A DNA stretch of 64,000 bases from an uncultured Flavobacteriaceae bacterium (GCA_938011315.1 CALLUG010000022.1:37428-101427), one strand, 5' to 3'; positions 42,249-52,019 are shown, counted from the first letter of the stretch. Notes: generated from the sequence alone by a model not told the origin. Program-made: numbers and translations.

Positions 42249-44486
42249 TTAAAACCAATATCCTATGGCAAAAAATAGTTCTGACTGCTTGGTTTCTGGA
42301 GACCAAGTCCATTTTACCTCGGCAGGTCCTATAAAAGTTTCTACACCATAACCTAAGGCGTATCCACTAAAACTTGGTGAGGAAAACCACTGCCCTGTTT
42401 CAAAAATATCATTAGCAATATTGGCATAATTTGCAGCGATATTAATATGGTGCTTATTAAAGATTTCGTAATCCACATTTAAAAGTCCTTTTACAAAGCT
42501 ATTACCCTCTAAAGAAATAAAATCATAGCCATAAAATGCAATAAAATTATTAATAAAATTATTTCCATAACCTCCCAGCGCAAAGCTTAGCGAATTGTTG
42601 GAGTCTTCTCCTATTCTAAAACCTCCTTCTGCTCCCAAGGTAAGAGCCAGTTTATCTTTAAAAAACCCTTTTACATACCCAGTATTCGCTTTTGCTATAG
42701 AGAATTGTGAAAAATTATTATTAAAGTCTGATGAGGTTAGGTATAAATGAAAATCACTATCAAAAAAAAAGCCATTTCTAGGGAAGTATTTATGATCAAA
42801 ACTATCAAATTTCAAACTCCCATACACACTTACAAAATCACTATTTTCAAAAGTTGTTTCTGTAATGTCTGTGTCTGTACTTGGATTTATGTCGTTTAAT
42901 ATGACCGTTTCTGAAGTAATTTTTAACCGTTTATGCTCTGCACCAAAACGCAGCGAAAAGTCTTTTCTAAATAATGTTTGAAAATAGAGTCTATTGGTTT
43001 GGTCACTAATATCTACATTGAGCTGGTTTAGTTCTGGATTTATTTGGTTTTCATTAAGTAAAAATGATGGTGCAACACCTTTATTAAATTCGTTGTAACG
43101 TGATGTTAATCCTATACTCCAATAAAATCCTTTATCTATAAAATATTCAAAGTTGTACCTTAGGTTGTCGCCCAAAACAACATCCAAGGAGGCAGCATCG
43201 TTGTCAAAGAACAAGCGCTTGTGCGTAAGATTTATTAAGGCGCTACTATTGTACAAATCGTCAAAATGTACTCCTGCCTTTAAGAACGTTCTTAATTTAC
43301 TTTCTCTTATTTTTATATTGAGTGTATGTCCACTTTTATTTGCCTTAAAATCGTATAAAAAACTCTCAAAATTATCTGTAGCAACAATACTACTAATGCC
43401 TTTATCAAAATCGGAATAACTAATCGTTTCTCCAACTTTGAGTTTTAGTTTTCCTAAAATATAACTACGGGTATAGTTTTTATGTCCTGTAATATTTACC
43501 TTTGTTATGGTTATTGTTTTTGGGTGTTCTATAGGTTGTTGAGGGGATTGTAGTCTTGACGCTAAAGGATTTAATTGTGCTATATGCTTGTTTGCTTCCA
43601 AACGCCCTTTTTCAATAATTTTTGTGCCCTCACCAAACGAAACCACACTAAAGTCCTCTATGTTAGGCTTAATATAAATATCTGTCATTTTAGACTTTAT
43701 CTTCATTGCGCTTGTGGTTCTGTAATTATTGATTTGCAACAAAATATCTGCTCCCGATTTTAGCTGATCTCTTTTTGCTAAATCATTTTGTACATCTACG
43801 CCAATAATAATATCTACACCTTTTGCTTTAAGCTCCTCAACGGGGTAGTTATTTACAACACCCCCATCTATAAGCACTTGGTCTTCTATAATAATGGGTT
43901 GATACAAAGAAGGAAATGCACTGCTTGCGGCTATAGCCTCTGCTAAAACTCCTTGTTCTAACAATACTTGACCTCCTGTTTCTACGTTTGTAGCAATACA
44001 AAAAAACGGAATTGGTAATGTTTTAAAATCTTTTACATCACTAACATGAAAGGTAAGCTTCGTAAACAAGTCGAAAATGTTTTGTCCTTTTGAAATGCCT
44101 GTTGGCAACTGGATTTTAAATTTATTGAAAGGAAGCGTTATCGCATACCTTTCGGAATTATTACGTTCATAAAACGTTTTTGACTCTCTTTTTACCTCAT
44201 CGTTAACCACTTGGTTAAAAGTGAGTTTTGAAAAAATAGAATCCAGCTGCTTGCCTGAATATCCAGAAGCATATAACGCGCCTACTACGGCCCCCATACT
44301 TGTCCCCGCAACATAATCTAGTTTTATGCCCAAACTGTCTATTACTTTTAGCACGCCTATATGTGCAAATCCTTTTGCACCACCACCACTTAGCACTAAG
44401 CCTATTTTTGCATTTTTATGCTGTACCTGTGCTTCACAGATGTACGCAAAACTTAAGGATAACAGTATGGTTATAATTTTTTTCAT
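42249..44486 (-). CDS. patatin-like phospholipase with outer-membrane barrel
   Basis: A 745-residue protein when started at ATG 44486 (signal peptide MKKIITILLSLSFAYICEAQ). The patatin domain (about residues 25-300) has the oxyanion loop LVLSGGGAKGFAHIG, the nucleophile in GTSMGAVVGALYASG and the Asp in VLIDGGVVNNYPV, so the Ser-Asp dyad is complete. A POTRA-like segment (ITKVNITGHKNYTRSYILGKLKLKVGE) and a C-terminal Omp85/BamA-like barrel follow, ending IGYWF. The design is that of PlpD-type (type Vd) autotransporters, with the lipase on the periplasmic or outer side. It lies 26 bases after uvrC on the same strand. Confidence 0.9.
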   Translation of the reverse strand: MKKIITILLSLSFAYICEAQVQHKNAKIGLVLSGGGAKGFAHIGVLKVIDSLGIKLDYVAGTSMGAVVGALYASGYSGKQLDSIFSKLTFNQVVNDEVKRESKTFYERNNSERYAITLPFNKFKIQLPTGISKGQNIFDLFTKLTFHVSDVKDFKTLPIPFFCIATNVETGGQVLLEQGVLAEAIAASSAFPSLYQPIIIEDQVLIDGGVVNNYPVEELKAKGVDIIIGVDVQNDLAKRDQLKSGADILLQINNYRTTSAMKIKSKMTDIYIKPNIEDFSVVSFGEGTKIIEKGRLEANKHIAQLNPLASRLQSPQQPIEHPKTITITKVNITGHKNYTRSYILGKLKLKVGETISYSDFDKGISSIVATDNFESFLYDFKANKSGHTLNIKIRESKLRTFLKAGVHFDDLYNSSALINLTHKRLFFDNDAASLDVVLGDNLRYNFEYFIDKGFYWSIGLTSRYNEFNKGVAPSFLLNENQINPELNQLNVDISDQTNRLYFQTLFRKDFSLRFGAEHKRLKITSETVILNDINPSTDTDITETTFENSDFVSVYGSLKFDSFDHKYFPRNGFFFDSDFHLYLTSSDFNNNFSQFSIAKANTGYVKGFFKDKLALTLGAEGGFRIGEDSNNSLSFALGGYGNNFINNFIAFYGYDFISLEGNSFVKGLLNVDYEIFNKHHINIAANYANIANDIFETGQWFSSPSFSGYALGYGVETFIGPAEVKWTWSPETKQSELFFAIGYWF

Positions 44487-44512
44487 AGTTGTGCTACTCA
44501 CAAACAAAACGC

Positions 44513-46303
44513 TTATTTATTATAGTAATGATATATTTTTTGCGCCCTAGACAATCCTACAACAGCTTCTAGCTCGTCTAATTTTGCATAAGAAATTCGC
44601 TTCACAGATTTAAAATGTTTTAGCAACTCCACTATTGTTTTTTCTCCTATCCCGGCAATAGTTTCTAGTTCGGTATGCAGTGCTGTTTTACTCCGCCTAT
44701 TACGGTGGTGTTCTATTCCAAATCGGTGCGCTTCATTACGGAGTTGTTGTATAATTTTTAAGGTTTCACTTTTTTTGTCTAAATATAAGGGTATTGGATC
44801 GTCTGGATAAAATAATTCTTCCAAACGTTTTGCAATTCCTATAATAGCTATTTTTCCTCTCAAACCAAGAGCATCTAAACTCTTTAAGGCGGAGGACAAT
44901 TGCCCCTTACCACCATCAATAACAATAAGCTGTGGCAAGGCTTGGTTTTCGTCCAACAGCCGTTTATAACGTCTATACACAACTTCTTCCATTGATGCAA
45001 AATCGTCTGGACCTTCAACTGTTTTTATATTAAAATGTCTATACTCTTTTTTGCTTGGTTTTCCGTTTTTAAAAACAACACAGGCAGCTACTGGGTGAGT
45101 GCCTTGTATATTTGAATTATCAAAACACTCTATATGTATGGGGTCTTTAGGTAAGCGCAAATCTGATTTCATCTGGGTCATGATGCGTTTTGCATGGCGG
45201 TCTGGATCTGTAATCTTAACCTGTTTTAAACGCTCTAGCCTGTAGTATTTTGCATTTCGAATTGACAAGTTCAAAATGTGTTTTTTATCGCCCAGCTGTG
45301 GGATTGTAATTTTCACACTGTCTCCCAAATTGAGTTTAAACGGTACATAAACTTCTTTAGAGCTTGAGTTAAAACGTTGTCGTATTTCTGTAATTGCAAG
45401 TTCTAATAGCTGTTGGTCTGTTTCTTCTAATTTTTTTTTAATTTCTAGAGTATGAGACCTAATAATAGACCCGTACGATAGCTGTAAAAAATTAACATAC
45501 GCAAAACTCTCATCGCTAACAATAGAAAACACATCTACATTACTTATTTTAGGATTTACAATAGTAGATTTTGATTGGTAATTTTCTAAAACTTCAATCT
45601 TTTCTTTTATTTTTTGAGCTTCTTCAAACTGCATTTGCTCTGCCAAAATTTGCATTTGAATTTTGAATTGTAGTAAGGAGTCCTTAAAATTCCCTTTTAG
45701 AATAGAGCGTATTGCTTTAATATTGTCTTGATAGGCCTGTTCTGTTTCCAAGCCTTCGCAGCCTCCTTTGCAGTTCCCAATATGGTATTCCAAACAAACT
45801 TTATACTTTTTGGATATTATTTTCTCGCTAGACAAATCGTGTTTGCAGCTCCTAAGTGGGTACAAGCCTCTAATTAAATCTAGCAATGTATATACTGTTT
45901 TTATATTGGTGTAAGGCCCAAAATATTCCGAACCGTCTTTAATAAAACGGCGCGTTGTAAACACTCTAGGAAATCGTTCTTTTTTTATGCAAATCCAAGG
46001 GTAAGATTTATCGTCCTTAAGCAATACATTATAGCGAGGCTGGTATTTTTTTATTAGGTTATTTTCTAGCAGCAAAGCATCTGTTTCTGTATCTACAACA
46101 ATATGCTTAATCTGTACTATTTTTTTTACTAACACTCTTGTTTTGCCACTTTCATGTGTTTTTGTAAAGTAAGAGCTTACACGTTTTTTTAAATTTTTAG
46201 CTTTTCCTACATAAATAATAACGTCATTAGCATCAAAATACTGATATACTCCCGGTAAACTTGGAAGTGTTTTTATTTGTAAATCTAAAGCAGTTTCTTT
46301 CAT
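44513..46303 (-). CDS. uvrC: excinuclease ABC subunit C
   Basis: A 596-residue nucleotide-excision repair nuclease when started at ATG 46303 (MKETALDLQ); three residues longer at 46312. GIY-YIG domain at the N-terminus (LPGVYQYFDANDVIIYVGKAKNL), UvrB-binding UVR segment (MQFEEAQKIKEKIEVLENY near residue 210), the RNase H-like C-nuclease with IECFDNSNIQGTHPVA and LIVIDGGKGQL, and a terminal HhH region (IAGIGEKTIVELLKHFKSVKRI). All blocks are complete. Patatin gene follows in the same direction. Confidence 0.95.
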   Translation of the reverse strand: MKETALDLQIKTLPSLPGVYQYFDANDVIIYVGKAKNLKKRVSSYFTKTHESGKTRVLVKKIVQIKHIVVDTETDALLLENNLIKKYQPRYNVLLKDDKSYPWICIKKERFPRVFTTRRFIKDGSEYFGPYTNIKTVYTLLDLIRGLYPLRSCKHDLSSEKIISKKYKVCLEYHIGNCKGGCEGLETEQAYQDNIKAIRSILKGNFKDSLLQFKIQMQILAEQMQFEEAQKIKEKIEVLENYQSKSTIVNPKISNVDVFSIVSDESFAYVNFLQLSYGSIIRSHTLEIKKKLEETDQQLLELAITEIRQRFNSSSKEVYVPFKLNLGDSVKITIPQLGDKKHILNLSIRNAKYYRLERLKQVKITDPDRHAKRIMTQMKSDLRLPKDPIHIECFDNSNIQGTHPVAACVVFKNGKPSKKEYRHFNIKTVEGPDDFASMEEVVYRRYKRLLDENQALPQLIVIDGGKGQLSSALKSLDALGLRGKIAIIGIAKRLEELFYPDDPIPLYLDKKSETLKIIQQLRNEAHRFGIEHHRNRRSKTALHTELETIAGIGEKTIVELLKHFKSVKRISYAKLDELEAVVGLSRAQKIYHYYNK

Positions 46304-46391
46304 TAAACCCAAAGGTATATTAAATCTTAGTATTGTAAAAATGATATGCCTTTTTTAGTATATTGCATTAGCAAATTTTTGTTTCACATTC

Positions 46392-47267
46392 ATGAACATT
46401 GTTATTCTCTCTCGAAACGAGAACTTATACTCTACAAGGCGACTCATTGAAGAAGGCGACAAACGAGGTCACACTATTACAATTATAGATCCCCTTAAAT
46501 GCGATTTAGTTATTGAAAAAGATAAACCCGCTATAGTTTACGAAGGACGTTACCTAACAAACATCGATGCTGTTATTCCTAGAATAGGAGCTTCTATTAC
46601 TTTTTTTGGCTGCGCTGTTGTACGGCAGTTTGAAATGATGAACGTATTTACACTAGCGACTTCCGATGCCATTATGCGTTCACGAGACAAGTTGCAAAGT
46701 TTACAATACTTAGCTAAAGCTGGAGTAGGGCTACCAAAAACAGTGTTTGCAAATCATACCAGCGAGGTTGAGAATGCTATTGCGCAAGTCGGCGGAACTC
46801 CAGTAATTGTTAAGCTACTAGAAGGCACGCAAGGGCTAGGGGTGGTGCTTGCCGAAACTCCAAATGCAGCCAAATCTGTGTTAGAAGCCTTTAATGGCTT
46901 ACAAGCAAGGGTAATTGTACAAGAATATATTAAGGAGTCTAAAGGGGCTGACTTAAGAGCCTTAATTGTAGATGGACAAGTTGTTGGCGCTATGAAACGA
47001 CAAGCACAAGCAGGTGAGTTTAGGTCTAACTTGCACCGTGGCGGTTCAGCAGATTATATAAGATTATCTGAAACAGAGTTAAAATTAGCAACTAAAACGG
47101 CAAGAGTAGTACAACTTCCTGTTTGTGGCGTAGATATGTTACGCTCACAAAGAGGTCCTTTAGTATTAGAAGTAAACTCTACTCCTGGGCTGGAAGGTAT
47201 TGAAATGGCGACAAACAAAAATATAGCAAGACATATTATTACGTACATAGAAAGAAATAGACATTAA
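46392..47267 (+). CDS. rimK: ATP-grasp ligase RimK
   Basis: A 291-residue ATP-grasp enzyme of the RimK family (ribosomal protein S6 glutamate ligase type). N-terminal GDKRGHTITIIDPLKC, PRIGASITFFGCAVVRQFEMM, ATP-binding TPVIVKLLEGTQGLGVVLAE and QEYIKESKGADLRALIVDGQVVGAMKRQA, and metal-site LVLEVNSTPGLEGIE. The stop overlaps the start of the next gene (TAATG). The pair RimK plus an aspartoacylase-like peptidase is common in bacteria and suggests a gene pair that adds and removes glutamate-like modifications, but this is inferred. Confidence 0.92.
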   Translation: MNIVILSRNENLYSTRRLIEEGDKRGHTITIIDPLKCDLVIEKDKPAIVYEGRYLTNIDAVIPRIGASITFFGCAVVRQFEMMNVFTLATSDAIMRSRDKLQSLQYLAKAGVGLPKTVFANHTSEVENAIAQVGGTPVIVKLLEGTQGLGVVLAETPNAAKSVLEAFNGLQARVIVQEYIKESKGADLRALIVDGQVVGAMKRQAQAGEFRSNLHRGGSADYIRLSETELKLATKTARVVQLPVCGVDMLRSQRGPLVLEVNSTPGLEGIEMATNKNIARHIITYIERNRH

Positions 47268-48241
47268 TGACAAATCATAAAGCAGACATATTACATATAT
47301 TAGGCGAAGCAATTAAGCTTGGAGAACATAGAGAAATAAATTTTAGTGTTGCAAAGTTACATACACAAACGACCATTGAGGTCCCTGTTATTATAGAGCG
47401 TTCTAAAAAACCAGGCCCTATTGTTTTATTTTGCGCAGGTATTCATGGCGATGAAGTAAATGGTGTAGAAATTGTAAGACAAATTATAGCTAAAGAGATT
47501 AATAAACCAAAAAAAGGAACTATTATCTGTATGCCTATTATTAATATGCTTGGGTTTTTAAATATGAGTAGAGATTTTCCCGATGGTAGAGATTTAAACC
47601 GTGTTTTTCCGGGGAGTCCTAATGGCTCATTAGCAAGTCAGGTTGCCTATAAGCTAGTGAGTGAAATTATACCGCAAGTCGATTTGGTCATTGATTACCA
47701 CACAGGCAGCGCCGATAGGTTTAACTCTGCACACTTACGAATTGTAAACAACGAGCCTACACTAAAAGAATTGGCAACTGTTTTTGGCGCTCCATTTGTA
47801 TTGTATTCTAAACATTTAAAAAAATCGTTTCGAAGCACCTGTCATAAGCTAAAGATACCTATGCTTCTTTTTGAGGGAGGAAAATCACTGCACTTTGATA
47901 CTGTTGTTACTAATACTGGAGTTAACGGCGCTAAACGTGTTTTAAATCATCTAGGTATGCTCAACACAAAGTTTAAACTATCAAAACCCAAAAAAGACTG
48001 TATCTTTATTTTAGAAAGCCGCTGGATTAGAGCAAAACATTCTGGTATGTTTCGCCCTATTGCAGAGCTAAATACTTTTGCTAAAAAGGGAGATATATTG
48101 GGATACATTACAGATCCTTTTGGGAAGTTTAGTTATGTTGTAAAAACGGCTAACTCTGGTTATATTTTTAATATAAATGATGCGCCTATCGTGCATCAAG
48201 GCGATGCTATATTTCATATTTCAAAAGCATTATCCAAATGA
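47267..48241 (+). CDS. succinylglutamate desuccinylase/aspartoacylase-family protein
   Basis: A 324-residue zinc hydrolase of the AstE/AspA group within the M14 fold. Zinc and catalytic motifs: CAGIHGDEVNGVEIV near residue 58 (His and Glu ligands), DLNRVFPGSPNGSLA, VIDYHTGSADRFN with the third ligand His, and a late LFEGGKS. It shares one base with rimK upstream and four bases (ATGA) with the cyclo-ligase gene downstream, so the three form a translationally coupled operon. Substrate unknown; it may trim the amide bonds made by RimK. Confidence 0.88.
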   Translation: MTNHKADILHILGEAIKLGEHREINFSVAKLHTQTTIEVPVIIERSKKPGPIVLFCAGIHGDEVNGVEIVRQIIAKEINKPKKGTIICMPIINMLGFLNMSRDFPDGRDLNRVFPGSPNGSLASQVAYKLVSEIIPQVDLVIDYHTGSADRFNSAHLRIVNNEPTLKELATVFGAPFVLYSKHLKKSFRSTCHKLKIPMLLFEGGKSLHFDTVVTNTGVNGAKRVLNHLGMLNTKFKLSKPKKDCIFILESRWIRAKHSGMFRPIAELNTFAKKGDILGYITDPFGKFSYVVKTANSGYIFNINDAPIVHQGDAIFHISKALSK

Positions 48242-48810
48242 CAAAAGAAGCCCTAAGAAAAAAATACAAACAGTTACGACGCAACTTAACCCAGCATGAA
48301 ATTGAAGCTTACAGTATAAGCATAGCAAACCAATTGTTAAAACTCCCGATATGGAAATCTCACTTTTATCACTTATTTTTAAGTATAGATAAGCACAATG
48401 AAGTTAACACAGATTATATTTTAAACATACTATCTGGTAAAGACAAGCATATTGTAATTTCTAAAAGTGATTTTAAAACAAATAAGCTTCATAATTATTT
48501 ACTAACAGATAACACTATTATACAAAAAAATAGTTGGGGCATTCCAGAACCCATTAACGGTATTGAGATCGATAATGCTAAAATAGACATCGTGTTTGTC
48601 CCACTATTAGCTTTCGATAGCAAAGGACACCGAGTAGGTTATGGAAAAGGGTTTTACGATAATTTTTTAAACTCTTGTAATCCTAGCATCATAAAAGTAG
48701 GACTCTCTTTTTTTGAAGCAGAACGAGAGATTGAAGACTTACAAGCAAACGATGTAAGTCTAGACTATTGTGTTACTCCCAAAAGCAAGTATAATTTTCA
48801 GATAAAATAA
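48238..48810 (+). CDS. 5-formyltetrahydrofolate cyclo-ligase
   Basis: A 190-residue enzyme that converts 5-formyl-THF to 5,10-methenyl-THF with ATP. N-terminal EALRKKYKQLRRNLT, the middle FLSIDKHNEVNTDYIL, and the phosphate-binding block IDIVFVPLLAFDSKGHRVGYGKGFYDNFL are diagnostic. It overlaps the aspartoacylase-like gene by four bases in ATGA. The link to the modification genes is not explained by function and may be only transcriptional. Confidence 0.9.
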   Translation: MTKEALRKKYKQLRRNLTQHEIEAYSISIANQLLKLPIWKSHFYHLFLSIDKHNEVNTDYILNILSGKDKHIVISKSDFKTNKLHNYLLTDNTIIQKNSWGIPEPINGIEIDNAKIDIVFVPLLAFDSKGHRVGYGKGFYDNFLNSCNPSIIKVGLSFFEAEREIEDLQANDVSLDYCVTPKSKYNFQIK

Positions 48811-48857
48811 CTTATGGCAAGCTGCAATTAGTTTCAGAAAAACAACCTAGCTAATTC

Positions 48858-49943
48858 CTATCTTCTTCGCCCTCTGCTACTCCCTCTACTTCCTCCAGAA
48901 AATGACCTAGACCGACTACTAGATCTACTAAACCCTGAAGATCTTGAAGATGATGACCTTGAAGATCTACCAAAGCTTGAAGATCTTGATGATGACCTAG
49001 AACGACTATTTATTGCGGGTCTGCGACTACCACTAGATCTAGATATTCCAGACGAACGTCTTGAACCAATCCGCGATGAACTTGCTCTCCTATTAGGAGT
49101 TCTAGTTCTAGAGTTTGCAGAAATATTTCTTGTACCTTCAATAGTTGCTGCACGAGATCTAGCACTACTAGTTGCTTGGCTATTAACAGACACATTTCTT
49201 CTACTTCGTGCCGACGAATTAATTAGCCCTCTAGATAGTCTTGATCGGCTGTTAGCACTCGAATTGATAAATCGTCTGCTAGCAAAACTTCTTCCAAAAG
49301 TACCAAATCTGTTGAAATTCCCAAATCGATTAAAACTTGCAAAACCATAATAAGGATGATAAAATCCACTTCCAAATCCGAAACGATTAAAACCAAATCC
49401 GAAACGATTGAAGCCAAAACCGAAACGATTGAAACCAAAACCAAATCTATTAAACCCGAAGCCAAAACGATTAAAGCCAAAGGTATTGAAACCAAAAGAG
49501 TTAAACCCACCAAAGCCAAAAGTATTAAAACCAAGACCAAAACCGCCACCGTAATAAGGGTAAAATCCGCTTCCTACATAATTAACAACAATTTCAGACG
49601 AATTTTGTCCCCACCCAGCACGTCCTTGCTCTACAGTTTCATGATTCTGATTTTGCGTTTCAGCAATTGACTCTTCATTAAAATTACCTTCATAACTATC
49701 AATATCGGTAAAAATCTCCTCAGCCTCTAATGCTTGTTCTCTAAAATAATTTCTGTAAAATTCAGAATCTGTATGATTTGAATTTGCTTGTGTTTGTTTT
49801 TCAACATTAGTGTTAGCTCTAGTGTTAGTTCTACTTTCAGTTGTTTTAACATCCTGATACGAGCTACAAGATGTCAAGATTAAAATTAACACAAAAACAC
49901 TAGCTAAATACAGTTTTTTCTCAAAGTAATTTATATATTTCAT
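48858..49943 (-). CDS. lipoprotein with Gly/Phe repeats and Arg/Ser-rich tail
   Basis: A 361-residue lipoprotein (lipobox LILTSC, Cys 26). Residues 27-120 are polar and Asn/Thr-rich. Residues about 131-191 are Gly/Phe-rich with four copies of the heptad NRFGFGF (158-191, DNA 21-bp period), then residues about 221-361 are Arg/Ser-rich (SRSRSSSRSSSF), very basic. No enzyme motif. Basic low-complexity tails can bind anionic polymers such as nucleic acids or polysaccharide; the role is unknown. Homologues in flavobacteria are sometimes wrongly named vitellogenin. It is divergent to proS, with a TATTTTTG -7-like element 30-37 bases upstream. Confidence 0.75.
   Translation of the reverse strand: MKYINYFEKKLYLASVFVLILILTSCSSYQDVKTTESRTNTRANTNVEKQTQANSNHTDSEFYRNYFREQALEAEEIFTDIDSYEGNFNEESIAETQNQNHETVEQGRAGWGQNSSEIVVNYVGSGFYPYYGGGFGLGFNTFGFGGFNSFGFNTFGFNRFGFGFNRFGFGFNRFGFGFNRFGFGFNRFGFGSGFYHPYYGFASFNRFGNFNRFGTFGRSFASRRFINSSANSRSRLSRGLINSSARSRRNVSVNSQATSSARSRAATIEGTRNISANSRTRTPNRRASSSRIGSRRSSGISRSSGSRRPAINSRSRSSSRSSSFGRSSRSSSSRSSGFSRSSSRSRSFSGGSRGSSRGRRR
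49371..49529 (-). repeat. 21-bp tandem repeat coding for the NRFGFGF heptad
   Basis: Inside the lipoprotein gene, about four near-identical 21-base units code for NRFGFGF and are preceded by variant units (NTFGFGG, NSFGFNT). Unit number is likely to vary by slippage or recombination, changing protein length without frame loss since 21 is a multiple of three. Confidence 0.75.
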
Positions 49944-49972
49944 ATCTCTTGGAATTTAATTGTAGTGCAATG

Positions 49973-49980
49973 CAAAAATA
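49973..49980 (-). promoter_or_regulatory. putative -7 element of the Gly/Phe-repeat lipoprotein gene
   Basis: TATTTTTG on the minus strand, 30-37 bases before the ATG at 49943; no TTG at the standard spacing. Confidence 0.4.
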
Positions 49981-50044
49981 GTTAGTTTTGTTGAACTATT
50001 ATTTTATTTAACATAGTCACAATATTAGTGCCAAAATTACGTAT

Positions 50045-51523
50045 ATGAGTAAAAATATTACTTCTAGAGCTAACGATTATTCAAAATGGTATAACGAACT
50101 GGTTGTAAAAGCCGATTTAGCAGAAAATTCTGCCGTTAGAGGCTGTATGGTTATTAAACCTTATGGTTATGCGATTTGGGAAAAAATGCAAGCAGAACTG
50201 GATAGAATGTTTAAAGAAACAGGCCATCAAAATGCTTACTTCCCTCTTTTTGTACCTAAAAGCTTGTTTGAGGCAGAAGAAAAAAACGCTGAAGGTTTTG
50301 CTAAAGAATGTGCCGTAGTAACACACTATAGGTTACAAAATGACCCAGAAGCACCGGGCAAATTGAGAGTAGATCCGGAGGCAAAATTAGAAGAAGAACT
50401 GGTAGTGCGACCAACAAGCGAAGCCATTATATGGAATACTTACAAAGGATGGATACAATCTTATAGAGATTTACCTTTACTAATAAATCAATGGGCAAAT
50501 GTAGTACGTTGGGAAATGCGTACACGATTATTTTTACGTACTGCCGAGTTTTTATGGCAAGAAGGACACACGGCGCATGCGACTAAGCAAGAAGCCATGG
50601 AAGAGGCTAAGCTTATGAATAATGTTTACGCAAAATTTGCAGAACAGTTTATGGCAATTCCTGTTGTTAAAGGCGTAAAAACAGAAAGCGAACGCTTTGC
50701 GGGTGCCGATGAAACATTTTGTATAGAAGCCTTAATGCAAGACGGAAAAGCCTTGCAGGCAGGAACATCGCATTTTTTAGGACAAAACTTTGCTAAAGCA
50801 TTTGACGTAAAATACACTAACAAAGAAGGAAAACAAGATTATGTTTGGGCAACATCGTGGGGGGTGTCCACACGATTAATGGGTGCACTTATTATGACGC
50901 ATAGCGATGATAAAGGCTTAGTACTACCTCCTAATTTGGCTCCCAACCAAGTCGTTATTGTACCAATATATAAAGATGAAGACCAGCACAACGCAATCAC
51001 AGAACTTGCAACAGCCTTAATGAACGATTTAAGACAAAAAAACATTTCTGTTACGTATGACAATCGTGATACTTACAGACCAGGAGCTAAGTTTGCTCAA
51101 CACGAACTACAGGGAGTCCCAGTACGCATTGCCATAGGCCCAAAAGATTTAGAAAATAACACTGTAGAGTTAGTGAGGCGAGATACACTTACTAAAGATA
51201 CTGTTGACCTTAATGTATTAGTCGATGTTGTCGTTAATTTAATGCAAGACATTCAAAAAAGTTTATACAAAAAGGCATTAATTTTTAGAGATACTCACAC
51301 CACTAGGGTAAATTCTTGGGAGGAGTTTAAAACGGTATTAGAAACTAAAACAGGATTTATTTCTGCACATTGGGATGGCACCCTAGAGACCGAACATAAA
51401 ATTAAAGAACTGACAAAGGCTACCATACGTTGTATTCCTATTCATGGCACTACTGAACCTGGTAAATGTGTTTACTCAGGGGCGCGATCTAGCCAAAGAG
51501 TATTATTTGCAAAAGCATACTAA
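50045..51523 (+). CDS. proS: prolyl-tRNA synthetase (archaeal/eukaryotic-type)
   Basis: A 492-residue class II synthetase. Motif 1-region [20 protein letters not shown], motif 2 [36 protein letters not shown], motif 3 [28 protein letters not shown], followed by an anticodon-binding domain ([22 protein letters not shown]) and a C-terminal extension ending in AKAY. The absence of the editing insert and the short length put it with the archaeal-type ProRS used by Bacteroidetes. It stands alone and is followed by a tRNA-Glu gene. Confidence 0.96.
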   Translation: MSKNITSRANDYSKWYNELVVKADLAENSAVRGCMVIKPYGYAIWEKMQAELDRMFKETGHQNAYFPLFVPKSLFEAEEKNAEGFAKECAVVTHYRLQNDPEAPGKLRVDPEAKLEEELVVRPTSEAIIWNTYKGWIQSYRDLPLLINQWANVVRWEMRTRLFLRTAEFLWQEGHTAHATKQEAMEEAKLMNNVYAKFAEQFMAIPVVKGVKTESERFAGADETFCIEALMQDGKALQAGTSHFLGQNFAKAFDVKYTNKEGKQDYVWATSWGVSTRLMGALIMTHSDDKGLVLPPNLAPNQVVIVPIYKDEDQHNAITELATALMNDLRQKNISVTYDNRDTYRPGAKFAQHELQGVPVRIAIGPKDLENNTVELVRRDTLTKDTVDLNVLVDVVVNLMQDIQKSLYKKALIFRDTHTTRVNSWEEFKTVLETKTGFISAHWDGTLETEHKIKELTKATIRCIPIHGTTEPGKCVYSGARSSQRVLFAKAY

Positions 51524-51553
51524 ATATTTTTTTTTAAAAAATGCACTTAGATG

Positions 51554-51583
51554 TTGCAACATTTAAAAATAGTTGTATTTTTG
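51554..51583 (+). promoter_or_regulatory. promoter of tRNA-Glu and rpsT
   Basis: TTG at 51554-51556, exactly 19 bases, then TATTTTTG at 51576-51583: a full Bacteroidetes promoter. It lies 80 bases before tRNA-Glu and after the proS stop, and probably serves tRNA-Glu and perhaps rpsT. Confidence 0.75.
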
Positions 51584-51662
51584 CATCCGCAATGGAAACA
51601 TTGTACGTTTTTAAAAACTATAATTCGCTTTATCGTAAGTATTTTTAGTTTTAAATTAAAAC

Positions 51663-51734
51663 GGCCCGTTCGTCTATCGGCTAGGACGCATGGTTTTCAT
51701 CCATGTAAGAGGGGTTCGATTCCCCTACGGGCTA
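51663..51734 (+). tRNA. tRNA-Glu (anticodon TTC)
   Basis: A 72-base tRNA cloverleaf: acceptor GGCCCGT pairs with ACGGGCT, the D-arm contains CTATCGGCTAG, the anticodon stem GCATGG/CCATGT holds loop TTTTCAT with TTC in positions 34-36, and the T-arm AGGGGTTCGATTCCCCT is perfect. CCA is not encoded; position 73 is A. It has a complete promoter upstream and rpsT 33 bases downstream. Confidence 0.95.
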
Positions 51735-51767
51735 CAATATTTAATAAAATATAATTAAACAAAACAA

Positions 51768-52019
51768 ATGGCAAATCACAAGTCAGCGTTAAAAAGAATT
51801 AGAAGTAACGAAGCTAAACGTTTAAGAAACAAATATCAGCATAAAACAACACGTAATGCCATAAAAAGATTACGTGACCTTACTGATAAGAAAGCAGCAG
51901 AACAAGCATTTCCGTCGGTTGTATCTATGATTGATAAACTAGCTAAACGAAATATTATTCATTCTAATAAAGCTGCTAACCTAAAATCTAATTTGTCAAA
52001 ATTTGTAGCATCTTTATAG
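51768..52019 (+). CDS. rpsT: 30S ribosomal protein S20
   Basis: An 83-residue highly basic protein (MANHKSALKRIRSNEAKRLRNKYQ, then FPSVVSMIDKLAKRNIIHSNKAANLKSNLSK) that binds 16S rRNA in the small subunit. All hallmark S20 residues are present, including the K-x-x-I-H-x-N-K-A-A stretch. It follows the tRNA-Glu gene and ends before a clear terminator. Confidence 0.97.
   Translation: MANHKSALKRIRSNEAKRLRNKYQHKTTRNAIKRLRDLTDKKAAEQAFPSVVSMIDKLAKRNIIHSNKAANLKSNLSKFVASL

Noticed and set aside
49371..49529. Regular 21-bp repetition as a CRISPR array
   Set aside because: Units are contiguous, coding and without unique spacers.
49356..49670. Plus-strand open frame rich in KTKS/ETIE repeats
   Set aside because: It is the antisense shadow of the 21-bp repeat in the Gly/Phe lipoprotein gene; the minus-strand frame has a signal peptide and lipobox, this one has none.
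50839..51063. Minus-strand frames inside proS
   Set aside because: Antisense to a complete, strongly conserved synthetase; no supporting signal.
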